11,611 bases of DNA from Entrophospora sp. SA101 (taxonomy: Eukaryota; Glomeromycota; Glomeromycetes; Entrophosporales; Entrophosporaceae), in NCBI GenBank assembly GCA_958430865.1, contig CAUDNR010004193.1, positions 6,114 to 17,724 of the forward strand, in the 5' to 3' direction. The notes under the pieces are model-generated. The model was not told the origin of the DNA. It did no database searches and saw nothing but the letters and a program-made list of their open reading frames with translations. Position numbers and translations under genes: made by a program. Numbering within the stretch: position 1 is the stretch's first letter; every line of letters begins with the position of its first letter. Below, one piece after another: positions 1 through 8,051 of this stretch.

Positions 1-41
1 TAATTAAAGTTGATAATAAAACAAATTAAGAAATTTTAGAA

Positions 42-373
42 ATCACATGACTTTATAAATTTTTTGTCAAAAAAAAACCATTATTTTTGAGTTTTTGGTG
101 AAATTTGGCAGTGTGGCACAGTAAATGGTGGTTATAGACTTCGCGCACCATACAATTAAATTAATTAGTGGCAACTTTATTGCAATCTTAGCATTCTAAC
201 TGCGATATCGCACTTAATTGCAACATAGCATGTGTTTGGTGATCTATAAAAATGAAACACCCCAAGAACGTGCAGGATGTTTCGTAACGCCTGCCCTATT
301 ATTACTACTACTACTATTATTATCTGCAAAGTAATACACCATCATATTAGTTTATAAATTAAAGTCATGTGAT
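42..373. repeat. weak inverted-repeat pair, possible old MITE
   Basis: The 14-mer at 42-55 (ATCACATGACTTTA) is repeated exactly in inverted orientation at 360-373. The enclosed 300 bases have no long open frame. They include a 12-bp perfect palindrome TGCGATATCGCA at 201-212 and a CTA/TTA trinucleotide run at about 295-323. No convincing target-site duplication flanks the arms, so a transposon is only one possibility; chance is the other. Confidence 0.3.
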
Positions 374-400
374 AAAAATGACTTTGGAAAACAAAAGAAA

Positions 401-463
401 ATGAGTGAAAGAAGAATAAGACGAAAACAACGTCAACAACAACAACAGCAGCAGCAGCATTAA
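401..463 (+). other. 20-codon poly-Gln mini-ORF, probably not a gene
   Basis: An ATG at 401 opens a frame that begins MSERRIRRKQR, runs into eight Gln codons and ends at TAA 461-463. The same frame continues past the stop as QQYQQQPQPR to a second stop at 494-496, so a Gln-rich stretch is interrupted by one TAA. It lies in a CAA/CAG trinucleotide repeat (about 433-484), which can make such frames without selection. It could be the relic of a basic, Gln-rich coding exon, but nothing identifies it. Confidence 0.15.
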
Positions 464-548
464 CAGCAATATCAACAACAGCCACAACCACGCTAAGACT
501 ACAACCTATATATAATTTTTATAATTACACTTGTCATTAATCATTTGA

Positions 549-830
549 ATGTGTGTGAATATCAGTGGCAATGATTATTATCATTATTATGACTATGATG
601 ATGACGATGATGACGTGATGATGATAGTGATGGATGTTAGTAATGGTGGAAATTATGTCAGCGGTGGTAGTAATAGTAGTAGTAATAGCAATGGTGATAG
701 TAATGTGACGATGAGGGCAGTGATGGTGAAGTGGTAATAATGGAGACAATGACAGCGGTGGTGGTAATAATAGTAACAATAGCAAGGGTAGTAGCTACGA
801 TTATGCTGCTATCGATTATTTGTTCGATGT
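549..830. repeat. imperfect GAT/GTA/GGT trinucleotide low-complexity tract
   Basis: The + strand is dominated by imperfect ATG/GAT/AGT/GGT triplets (for example GATGATGACGATGATGACG near 597). Such triplet DNA leaves frames open on both strands. The resulting translations (runs of Asp/Ser/Asn, or of Ile/Thr/His on the other strand) are low complexity and look like no protein family. I see no gene in 464-1316. The remainder of that interval is plain AT-rich DNA. Confidence 0.75.
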
Positions 831-1379
831 CAATTATTATGATAGAAATTTTTGTCATCTTCCAAGGAAGGATCCCTTGGGATTTTTATTATTGTTGTTA
901 TTATATACCTTTTTTTTAAAAAATTATTAATCTATATAAATTTAATGTTAAAGAATGAGTAAATATAATAAGCAAGGGTAATAATCTTTGATAGAATTGA
1001 AATCCAAATCTTTATAACGGAACCTTTGATATATTGTGTCATAGTAAAAATGATAACCAAAACACAAATTGTATTTAAAGATTACTCTGAATAATATTCA
1101 GATAATGAGAATTATCTCGATTTTAAATAAAGTTGTCAAACAAATTCGTTGTAATGGTTCTAACGTAAACTTGCTAAAGAACTAGCTAAAAATCAATTTC
1201 TGTCGCATATTATAAATCTACGATGTATTGCGCATTTTATGGAGCTTGTTAACAAAATAATAATTTTTATTTAAATTAAAAAAAATTTTGACAGGATTCT
1301 TTTAACATACAGTATATTGTCAATATATATATATATAGTGATAAAAATTGCTGTTTATATGTTCCAATATTGTAAAAAA

Positions 1380-1577
1380 CCACATTTATGCAATATTCTA
1401 TCATCACGAGCAGCTGATGTTAACGTGATTCAAGGAGGGAGGTTGAAACCATCTGTTTTCGAAGTCGCAAACTTTATGGAACAAATACGGAGAGCATTGA
1501 AAGATGATGATAATTTTTTTAAAAAAGTTTGTCTCTTAATAATAAAAGAAATATTAAGATTAATATTGGTTTTCTGA
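1380..1577 (+). pseudogene. unrecognised coding-like fragment
   Basis: The open frame that starts at ATG 1317 runs to TGA 1575-1577. Its first part is an AT-microsatellite (1324-1336) and unlikely to be coding. From about 1380 the sequence becomes richer in G+C, and the peptide has ordinary mixed composition, including SSRAADVNVIQGG, KPSVFEVANFMEQIRRALKDDD and FFKKVC. This looks like part of a real protein, either an exon or a relic, but I do not recognise the family. No convincing GT donor or upstream exon is visible. Confidence 0.3.
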
Positions 1578-1611
1578 ACTAGTAGTAAAACTGTTAAATG
1601 GTATCTAAGAA

Positions 1612-1637
1612 AGCCGAAATTTTTTTTTTTTTTTTTT
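1612..1637. repeat. GCCGAAAT motif followed by poly-T tract
   Basis: AGCCGAAAT at 1612-1620 runs into a pure T tract that extends to 1637. The AGCCGAAAT word recurs inside both MITE-like elements downstream (7121, 7190, 9830), so this may be a fragment of that family. The rest of 1578-2932 holds no gene that I can support. It contains scattered short open stretches around 1780-1980 with stops in all frames. Confidence 0.3.
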
Positions 1638-2956
1638 GAGAAGGTATTTGTTTTATCTCAAATTTTACTCTCGATAAAAACTACCATCATTATACTTGAG
1701 GGAGAGATAACAACTTTAGCAGGTGGTTTTTTTTTATTCAAATTGATAAGTAAAGCTAGCTTACAAAATTAAAGCGTATGCAATTAAAGCTTGAAAATAA
1801 GATGTGGTTATTTTCATCATATGCAATCTCACGGGACTTTAAGTCTTTAGTTCGTGCACGTCAGCTTGAAAATAAGAAAGCCAAAAGAAAGTTTAGGCTT
1901 TTTTGAAAATCTGTCGGCATCACCACTGATCTTTCTGAAGAAATTGCATTGTTTTCATCACTCACTGTCTATGACTTCCTTTAAAGATATATTATAATGT
2001 TAGCAGGAATGCTAAATGAATCAGAAGCTCTTTAACCACCATCAGTTCAACTACTTATCTTCTTTAACTCAAAAACTATTTTTACCATACCTTGTCAAAG
2101 ACAACTACACCTGCTGTACCATGAACAATTCCAGCATTCCAGTACTACTTGTTTGGACGAACATCTTTTACTACATATCCTGTAAGAAAGCCAGTTCCAA
2201 GGAAGGCATCTTGCCCCACACACAAACGGATAATTTTAATTCTTTTCCGAGTATTCATACTTGATATCGAAAATGTCCTCCCTGGTAGCGTAGCAATAAT
2301 TAGTCGTTTTTAACCATAGATTCACTTTTTGAAGGAAACAAATATTAATACAATGTTAGTAATCTGTATCAATAAAATCCCTCTTAATGAATGAGCGAGT
2401 GAAATGAAATAAACCAACAGTTCTAGTTGTATTATTCGATGATCCTTATGTATACCTGTTCATTAACCCTTCTATTTGTTTTTAAATATAATATTCACTA
2501 TCAAAATATTTTCTAATTTCAGTCTTTATTCCATCAAGTGAACTAATCACTTATTTTTCTTTTAATATGAATATAATGATTAATTAGTATCACAAACAAT
2601 ATATAAAAACAACAAAGTGCTTGCCTTCACCAACTAGGCAATGAAAAGGAGTAATATGGTGAAAAAAATAAAGAAAAACGAAAACGAAATTGGAAAATAG
2701 TTCTTGTATATTTTTTTGTGAAAGTACGATAGAACCACCTAAAATTAATAATTAATGAATTAAAGGTGATTTTTATTGTTATAGGGACTTGAGATGTTTA
2801 CGCAAAGAATATTTATATTTGAGGAGAAATTATGATTAGCTCCTTTACATGTTTGCATTTCTTTTCTTCTGCCATTTTATTAATTTTGACTGTCTCTGGA
2901 TTATTGATAATTTTCTTTTAGGATAACAATAATTGTTGACCACAGTTTGTATTGAC

Positions 2957-3142
2957 ATGGTTGTAGCAATGAAAGTTGAGGCAAAAGTTACAGGAAATAA
3001 AAAACCTGATCTTCACATAAAGTACATCTTGATGGATTTGTATCTTGAGAACATTGAGAATCTTCCATCTAAATACACAAGTTTTTTAACATTTAAGGAC
3101 AATATAAAAAGAATACTATCAATTGAATTTATTATATCATAA
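2957..3142 (+). pseudogene. unrecognised short ORF, 61 codons from the ATG
   Basis: From ATG 2957 the frame encodes a mixed-composition peptide (MVVAMKVEAKVTGNKKPDLH, then IKYILMDLYLENIENLP) ending at TAA 3140-3142. The frame is also open back to TTG 2933 but is closed by a stop at 2930-2932. A pyrimidine-rich stretch with AG at 2920-2921 (TTTTCTTTTAG) resembles a fungal 3' splice site, so this could be the last exon of a gene whose other exons I cannot find. I do not recognise the protein. It may equally be a chance frame. Confidence 0.25.
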
Positions 3143-3825
3143 AAATTCTATGTAAAAAATCCACTTTAAAAAATTTTTTTTTTGAATTAAAAATATTCAG
3201 ATGTGAAAATGAATTTGCAATTCACGCATGTGAAATTCAAATTAGCCAATCAGAATTTCATATCCAAACACCCCACCCCAAAATTTTAATTTCACATAGT
3301 AATAGTTTCAATTTCGCATACAACAGATGTTAATATACACTTGGCTAATATTGAACAAGAAGAAAAGGTGGCGAGGAAGAAATAGGAAGTTGTCGGGAGA
3401 AATCGGGAGAATGACAGTAGTGTTTATAGTGATGTTTCATCATTGTATGTAATAATATCCCGCCATCACCAGCAACTAATAATGTTATTGTTGCTAAAAT
3501 AACTTACGGTTGAAAATGTCAATGATGTATCAGATCGAGATCCATTCATCGTTGGAAATGGGGAGTACAATAAATTATGTATTTATTTGTAATAATTTGC
3601 AAATAAATTCTAATCTTAATATTATTCAAACAAATTTATAAAGACGCCCAATGAAATAATAGCATGCATGATAAAATAGAGCGAATATCATGGTTATGAC
3701 ATGATGTTCACACACTTTTTTTGTTTTCGTGAAACAGCACAATCCTTTTTTGGAAATTTTATTATTATTAATTATTAACGAATAAATTTTGTTACACTAA
3801 ATTAATTCTTAGTCATTAAGAAACA
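3143..3825 (+). promoter_or_regulatory. upstream region of the proton-channel gene
   Basis: There is no gene in this 683-base stretch. An inverted repeat TGAAATTC...GAATTTCA surrounds a CCAAT pentamer at 3246-3250, and a C-rich CACCCCACCCC follows near 3270; these are the only promoter-like words. They lie more than 500 bases from the start codon and no clear TATA box sits nearer, so assigning them to the downstream gene is weak inference. The interval 3360-3420 is purine-rich. Confidence 0.25.
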
Positions 3826-4461
3826 ATGACCAAACCAACTGTTAGAGAATGGCTCGAAAAACGTTTAGAATCAAGAAGGGTACATTGGATAATATTGGGA
3901 TTAATTGGAGTGGATTTTTCATGTATAATGACAATAATATTATTAGAATTTTTGGCTCCAGATAAATATGATACAGATAATGAATTAATTGAAGGATTGG
4001 AGGTGTTGGCATTTTTTGTTAATATAATGTTTTTACTTGAAATAACATTACATGCGTTCGTATATGGATTTAAAACGTATTTTTTCAAGAACAATCATTG
4101 GTTAATTCATATATTTGATGCAACTATAGTATTGGCTACGTTTTTATTAGAGATATTCTTAAAGGGTAAACAAAGAGAAGTTGCAGGATTATTGGTTTTA
4201 TTTAGATTGTGGAGAGTGATAAAGGTGATGAGTGTAGTTGCAGTTAGTGTAGAAGAATACGATAAACATCATATTGAAGAATTGGAGTTAAAAATTAGTG
4301 AACTGGAAGAAGAGTTGAGAAGATTATTTTTGGAGGTAGATGATATTTCTAAAGAAGACGGGTGGGATGATAAAAAACGGGCAAGAATTTTCAAAGGAAG
4401 GTTTATACTTAATTCTGACTTGGAAATTTTAATCCCAACTGGTTCGATAGATAACCCATAA
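3826..4461 (+). CDS. voltage-gated proton channel, Hv1 family
   Basis: This gene encodes 211 residues in one uninterrupted exon. It is predicted to be a membrane channel that carries protons outward through a voltage-sensor domain without a separate pore. Membrane helices lie at about 21-43 (S1), 57-80 (S2), 94-112 (S3) and 119-140 (S4). Expected residues, aligned by hand with human Hv1: S1 selectivity Asp30 (human D112), Glu41 at the D123 position, S2 Phe69 and Glu72 (F150, E153), S3 Asp98 (D174) and Glu109 (D185). S4 reads R127-L-W129-R130-V-I-K133, matching R205, W207, R208 and R211 but with Lys in third place. Residues 150-174 form a heptad coiled coil, the usual Hv1 dimerisation device. 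The N-terminus is very short (about 20 residues), and neither human zinc-binding His has an equivalent (Glu59, Lys115). The start is secure: AAACAATGAC context and an in-frame TAA at 3817-3819. Confidence 0.92.
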   Translation: MTKPTVREWLEKRLESRRVHWIILGLIGVDFSCIMTIILLEFLAPDKYDTDNELIEGLEVLAFFVNIMFLLEITLHAFVYGFKTYFFKNNHWLIHIFDATIVLATFLLEIFLKGKQREVAGLLVLFRLWRVIKVMSVVAVSVEEYDKHHIEELELKISELEEELRRLFLEVDDISKEDGWDDKKRARIFKGRFILNSDLEILIPTGSIDNP

Positions 4462-4555
4462 TTAAAATAATCATCGATGAAATTGTATTTTATTTTTTAT
4501 TAAAGTTTTTCATAGTAATTAGGTAAATTGTAAAATATATTATAGTGAATATAGC

Positions 4556-4561
4556 AATAAA
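4556..4561 (+). terminator. possible polyadenylation signal AATAAA
   Basis: A canonical AATAAA lies 95 bases after the proton-channel stop codon. The variant ATTAAA also occurs at 4499-4504. In DNA this AT-rich such words are frequent, so this is only a candidate 3' end. Confidence 0.35.
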
Positions 4562-4880
4562 TGCTGATCGACAATTTTCGTTTAGAAAAGGAAAAAAGGC
4601 TTGGAAAGTTTTTTAATAGGCTGTGTGAGTAACCCCAGTACTAGTGAGACACCACTTGATTAAAATAGTCCATATGTTGGCCAAGAGAAATTTATATCCT
4701 TGGTACTAAATATAGCAAGTCGAATGATGATGATTTTCTGACTTAAGGATCTGATAGAAAATATTTCGGATGCAATTATTAGAATGCATAAAAATCTGAT
4801 AAATGCAATTGGGAAATCAATCAGATAAATCCTTGTTCAACAAACAATATTACCATATAAATTAAATTACAAATAGTTTA

Positions 4881-4940
4881 TAATATATATATATATATAA
4901 ATTATACATATTAATATATATATATATAATTATACATATT
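4881..4940. repeat. AT microsatellite duplicated with its flank
   Basis: Two adjacent copies of (TA)n followed by AATTATACATAT occur at about 4881-4911 and 4912-4939. The copies differ by the number of TA steps, so the unit is about 28-31 bp. It sits in the otherwise gene-free AT-rich interval 4462-5026. Confidence 0.7.
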
Positions 4941-5026
4941 AATAAAGAAAAAAAAATTTCCTAAAAAAACATTTTTTTTATTCCTTTCCTAAAAAATTAA
5001 AAATAAAAAAATTACTTTTATTTAAA

Positions 5027-5106
5027 ATGAATTTTTTTAGCAATCGGTTTTACGGTGCTATTATGTCTCTGCGCTTTTCAACGCAAAATTCCAAAGTTCA
5101 AAGTAG

Positions 5107-5137
<31 letters not shown>

Positions 5138-5401
5138 AACAACAACAATAACATTCAACTGTACAATAAACCTCAACAAGATCAAATAATTATATTAAAA
5201 CATCATAAAGATGATCATGAAGACAATCCATGTTTTGACTGTGTGAATCCTTGTTCAACCCATCCTTCATACCCTTCATATCTTAAAATTGATTATAATT
5301 CTCCATTGGAAGACACACTAAAGCCATATTTCAAACATGTTTTAATTTCAACGGGTAAAGCAGATTGGATAACCAGAGTAGAAGATGATTCTGCAAGTTA
5401 A
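5027..5401 (+). CDS. AIM32-like sucrase/ferredoxin-like protein, N-terminal part only
   Basis: This 124-residue frame resembles the N-terminal third of the fungal AIM32 / sucrase-ferredoxin-like family, thioredoxin-fold iron-sulphur proteins of mitochondria. Residues 1-23 are rich in Arg, Ser and Phe with no acidic residue, as in a mitochondrial presequence. Residues 28-42 are 15 consecutive Asn (AAC/AAT repeat). Then come Cys69-x-x-Cys72 with Cys76, the family-like PSYLKIDYNSPLEDTLKPYFKH region (83-104) and VLISTGKADW (105-114). Family members are usually about 300 residues; the C-terminal part with its conserved histidines is not in this window. Either a stop or frameshift has truncated the gene, or the GTTAAG at 5397 is a splice donor. 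An intron 5397-5483 would rejoin an open stretch in the original frame. I favour a partial or decaying copy but cannot exclude a spliced short gene. Confidence 0.6.
5108..5152 (+). repeat. AAC/AAT microsatellite encoding 15 Asn
   Basis: Fifteen consecutive AAC/AAT codons lie in frame in the AIM32-like ORF, between its presequence-like start and its CxxC motif. Two AAT interruptions break the pure AAC run. Confidence 0.9.
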
Positions 5402-5440
5402 GGAAGATATGGATTGTTGGAATCATGATAATGCCTTTGA

Positions 5441-5578
5441 TGCAAATTTTGTCACGAATTCCAAACTAGATATAGAACTAGAGCAATGGAAGAAGGATGT
5501 GCAGCTGAATTAGAAAAACGGAAACAATTACCTGGAGAGTCATCAGGAAAATGGGTACAAATATTATGTGTATTGTGA
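5441..5578 (+). pseudogene. coding-like relic downstream of the AIM32-like ORF
   Basis: Forty-five codons are open in the same frame as the preceding ORF, after stops at 5426, 5429 and 5438, and end at TGA 5576-5578. The peptide has a C-x-x-C-H start, then a basic/acidic helix-like part (RAMEEGCAAELEKRK) and PGESSGKWVQ. It could be the second exon of the AIM32-like gene: the splice 5396/5484 would keep frame and start at Ala-Thr-Met-Glu. It could also be a decayed zinc-finger (BED-like) fragment. Neither is secure. The stop codon overlaps the proposed target-site duplication of the LTR that follows. Confidence 0.35.
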
Positions 5579-5801
5579 GATTGTAAACCGTGGACCAACC
5601 AATTGACCAATTAGAACGAACTTACTACGGAAGTCATGTGATGCGCTGAATATTACATCACGATTAACAATCATCTTTCTATATTTATTGCAACGGTTGC
5701 ACGTCATGTTACACATGTAGATCATTACATCATTTCTATTTTTAACTTATTTTATGACATAATTATTTACTTCGAATTATTAATCAAATTATTTGTAATA
5801 A

Positions 5802-5830
5802 TGACTCATAGGATTAGTAATTATGAGTCA
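5802..5830. promoter_or_regulatory. paired AP-1/Gcn4-type sites in inverted repeat
   Basis: TGACTCATA (5802-5810) and TATGAGTCA (5822-5830) form a perfect 9-bp inverted repeat. Each arm holds a TGA(C/G)TCA heptamer, the known binding sequence of AP-1/Gcn4 bZIP factors. They lie about 115-140 bases upstream of the candidate LTR TATA box, a reasonable enhancer position. Binding is inferred. Confidence 0.45.
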
Positions 5831-5943
5831 GAGCATTAGTAATTAGCAATTAGTAAGCTAGTAATACAGAAAATAGGATTAATAAGCATATTTTATTGGA
5901 TAAAATATTGTAAAGGTCATGTTATTTGTAATACCTCAAGAGG

Positions 5944-5950
5944 TATAAAA
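5944..5950 (+). promoter_or_regulatory. TATA box of the candidate LTR
   Basis: TATAAAA follows the small palindrome ACCTCAAGAGGT (5933-5944). About 25-30 bases downstream lies the hairpin 5954-5970, near the expected transcription start. Word and position fit an LTR promoter. Confidence 0.5.
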
Positions 5951-6129
5951 AGGCTTGGTTTTAGACCAAGTGAGAGAGGAGGATGGTGTTAATAACATTA
6001 ATAATAATTGAATAAATAATTTTTTTTTTTTCCCCTGTTGTTAATAAATTAAATAAACACATTTTACCTTATTACGAATTTTTGTATAGTTAATAGGAAA
6101 AGCCATTGTGAATTGTTCCATGGTCCCCT

Positions 6130-6161
6130 CTGATGATTAGTGGCTGGCCACTAATCATTAG
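6130..6161. repeat. near-perfect hairpin
   Basis: CTGATGATTAGTGGC (6130-6144) and GCCACTAATCATTAG (6147-6161) pair with one mismatch around a 2-base loop. It lies in the 3' half of the candidate LTR, downstream of the TATA box, so it would be in its transcript. It is not followed by a T run on the + strand, so it is not a pol III terminator. Confidence 0.7.
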
Positions 6162-6363
6162 TTAGGAACCCCCATTTTATTGTTCTATGCTGCTTGTAGG
6201 GACGCCTCAAGTGGTATAGTTGTAAATATTCCTTGTATATATTCTTTTTATTTTATTTTATTTATCATTTTTAGGCCAGCAGTACTTCATATTAGTACTG
6301 TAGAGAGAGAATTGCGCAATAGAGTTTTGAGTAGGCTCTGAGCCATGTGCCAATACAATGAGA

Positions 6364-7085
6364 TTTATATATTGGACTTTTTATTTTATTTTATCTTATA
6401 TTTATTGACACAACCTGAGCTGTAATTGAATTTACACACTTGCAATACTTTATATGGTTGGAGACCTCCTATTGCTGCGCCATGTGGCCAAATTTCAAAA
6501 TAGCAATTTTGCAATTCGTTCAAAAATGTAATAAAATTTTTCAAAAAATAGGACTTCACGTGATTTTAATTTTAATACTGCCGAATTTAGATACGATATT
6601 CAAAATCTAGTCTAAATTTGGTAGGATTTTCCTAAATTTAGAAATTATCATAGTGGACATATTCCTCACGAGCATAGTAATAGTAAAGTACATGTTTTAA
6701 AAAAGAATAGAACTCTACAACAAACAATTTTTTTGAGAAAATATCTCTATTACATTAAAACTAAAGACATATTCTATCAACTAATAGAGCTATTTTTTTA
6801 AAAGGTAGGACATAAAGTGACTTCTATACTTTTAAAATTTGCCCAAAATTTAGGAGGTTTTTAGACCAAGCCAACTATATGATATATCTTGACAATTATG
6901 AATTTTGAATTTTTTAGTTGCTGCTGATTTATTAATTTTATCATCACTTTTTCATTATCATCTTCATTTTCCTTATCTTCATCTTCCATATAAATCCATT
7001 AAATCTGTTAAACAGAGATAAAATAATTATAGAAAATTTTGGTTTTGAAATTTTATCTGCTAAACTCCCAAATTCACTATACCGA
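6364..7085. other. gene-free AT-rich interval
   Basis: There is no supportable gene here. A TTTTATTTTATTTTA tract at about 6375 echoes a similar tract inside the candidate LTR (about 6245). Imperfect palindromic words around CTAAATTT...AAATTTAG occur at 6612-6643. Confidence 0.6.
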
Positions 7086-7090
7086 GGTTA

Positions 7091-7350
7091 AGGTTTCTGG
7101 TCGAAACTGCTTCTATTAGTAGCCGAAATTGCCCAAATACTTTGGGCAAAAATTATTTTTTTATAAGCCCAAACTACTTTTTGTTATTAGCCGAAATTGG
7201 GCGAAATTATTTTAAAGTTGTTTAAGTTAAAACAAGTTGATTCATATAGTTTTTTAATGTTCATGCTTATAGAAAATGTTGAGAAGCCCAAATTGCCCAA
7301 ACTAGTTTGGGCTTTGAGAACTTTGAGAAAACAGTTTGGACCAGAAACCT
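7091..7350. mobile_element. MITE-like element with 24-bp inverted termini
   Basis: GGTTAAGGTTTCTGGTCGAAACTG (7086-7109) is repeated inverted at 7332-7355 with one mismatch. Because TTAA sits within both arms, the element can be bounded by TA (7089-7090 and 7351-7352) as in Tc1/mariner-like insertions, or by TTAA as in piggyBac-like ones; I cannot decide. It is 260 bp between the TA pairs and lacks coding capacity. Inside are a hairpin GCCCAAA-TAC-TTTGGGC (7131-7147), an 18-bp perfect palindrome GCCCAAACTAGTTTGGGC (7295-7312) and two AGCCGAAATTG copies. The short open frames crossing it are incidental. Confidence 0.65.
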
Positions 7351-7438
7351 TAACCGAGGTCCACTATACCAAGACTCACTGTGTATAGCTTTTCCTGTTG
7401 TATCACTTAGATTATATTTATCCACAACATTTATGAAA

Positions 7439-8051
7439 TCTTTATGATTATTATTACCTTTTAATTTGTTATGAATATTAATATCAAATAAATCAACAGG
7501 CATTAAATCTTCAGTTGCATTATTTCCAAATCTGAAACAGTTAAACTATCATTCAAATTGAATCATCCTATATAATTGTCAATTTAAATTAGTTCTTCTT
7601 TGTTACTTTTAATTTCTATACAAGTATCATCTTGCAAATATTGATTTGAAAGTACAGTTTAAGTGAATGTAAAGTATGGGTTTTAAATTTTATGTGATTA
7701 ACAAATACAATCATTTGATAAAAATTTAATTATAATAAAAATTTTTTGCGTTACATAAAAGTTAAAAGTTGGATCCATTTAAAATGCCAAGAAAAAAATT
7801 TTCTAATAGCAATAATACATCTAACAGCAATGATATATCCACCAACAATGATATATTAATATTCAATCACAATAAACCCAACAGCAACAATAGTTTAAGA
7901 AGAAGTAATTGATTATTTAAAAAAAGTAACAAATTTAATGAAACAGAAGAATTACACATTGACATGGCTCTGAGGCTACTGGAAATTACAACAATCAATA
8001 TAGAAATTTAATTAGCTCTATTCATGAAACAAGCATGACAGAAGTAAATAC
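7439..8051. repeat. 613-bp direct tandem repeat, copy 1
   Basis: By eye every base matches the copy that starts at 8052, at a constant offset of 613. The copies abut with no spacer, and the match extends by only one shared T at the boundaries. The unit contains an open frame starting MPRKKFSNSNN at 7784, with TGA at 7910-7912 and then open to TAA 8009-8011. It may be the 5' part of the hAT relic further along. Confidence 0.9.
7784..8011 (+). pseudogene. Asn/Ser-rich relic ORF in repeat copy 1, possible transposase N-terminus
   Basis: ATG 7784 opens 42 codons beginning MPRKKFSNSNN and rich in Asn/Ser, ended by TGA 7910-7912. The frame then reads on for 32 codons (through NETEELHIDMALRLLEI) to TAA 8009-8011. 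A basic MPRKK start followed by a low-complexity linker is common at transposase N-termini, and recognisable hAT sequence lies downstream on the same strand. The link is inference. It is repeated identically at 8397-8624. Confidence 0.3.

Larger units (their letters stand above)
5581..6358 (+). mobile_element. candidate solo LTR, 778 bp
   Basis: The segment starts TTGTA and ends TACAA, a short inverted terminus containing the TG...CA typical of LTRs one base inside each end. It is flanked on both sides by the pentamer TGAGA (5576-5580 and 6359-6363), the size of target duplication made by Ty3/gypsy and Ty1/copia integrases. Inside are a TATA box at 5944-5950, a self-complementary CTTGGT...ACCAAG about where transcription would begin, AATAAA words near 6010-6020 and a T run near 6020-6030. 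This order (enhancer, TATA, poly(A) signal) is that of U3-R-U5. No reverse transcriptase, integrase or second LTR is present, so it would be the product of LTR-LTR recombination. Family unknown. The ends rest on a 5-base duplication only. Confidence 0.5.

Noticed and set aside
537..919. Four overlapping open frames on both strands of the 537-919 region
   Set aside because: They come from GAT/GTA trinucleotide repeats, which leave frames open on both strands. The products are low-complexity runs without family resemblance.
2016..2264. 82-codon + strand ORF starting MNQKLFNHHQF
   Set aside because: Composition follows the local AT-rich DNA, no domain or motif is seen, and no start or splice context supports it.
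3816..4094. 92-codon minus-strand ORF
   Set aside because: It lies antisense inside the proton-channel gene, whose product has a clear family signature.
6054..6085. Alternative 3' end of the LTR near CACATTTTACCTTATTACG
   Set aside because: No TG...CA partner or matching 5-base duplication is found with this end, and no primer-binding site follows. The 6358 end gives both inverted termini and a duplication.
7197..7503. Two overlapping ORFs, one per strand
   Set aside because: Both run through the terminal repeat and palindromes of the MITE-like element, so they are by-products of inverted-repeat DNA.
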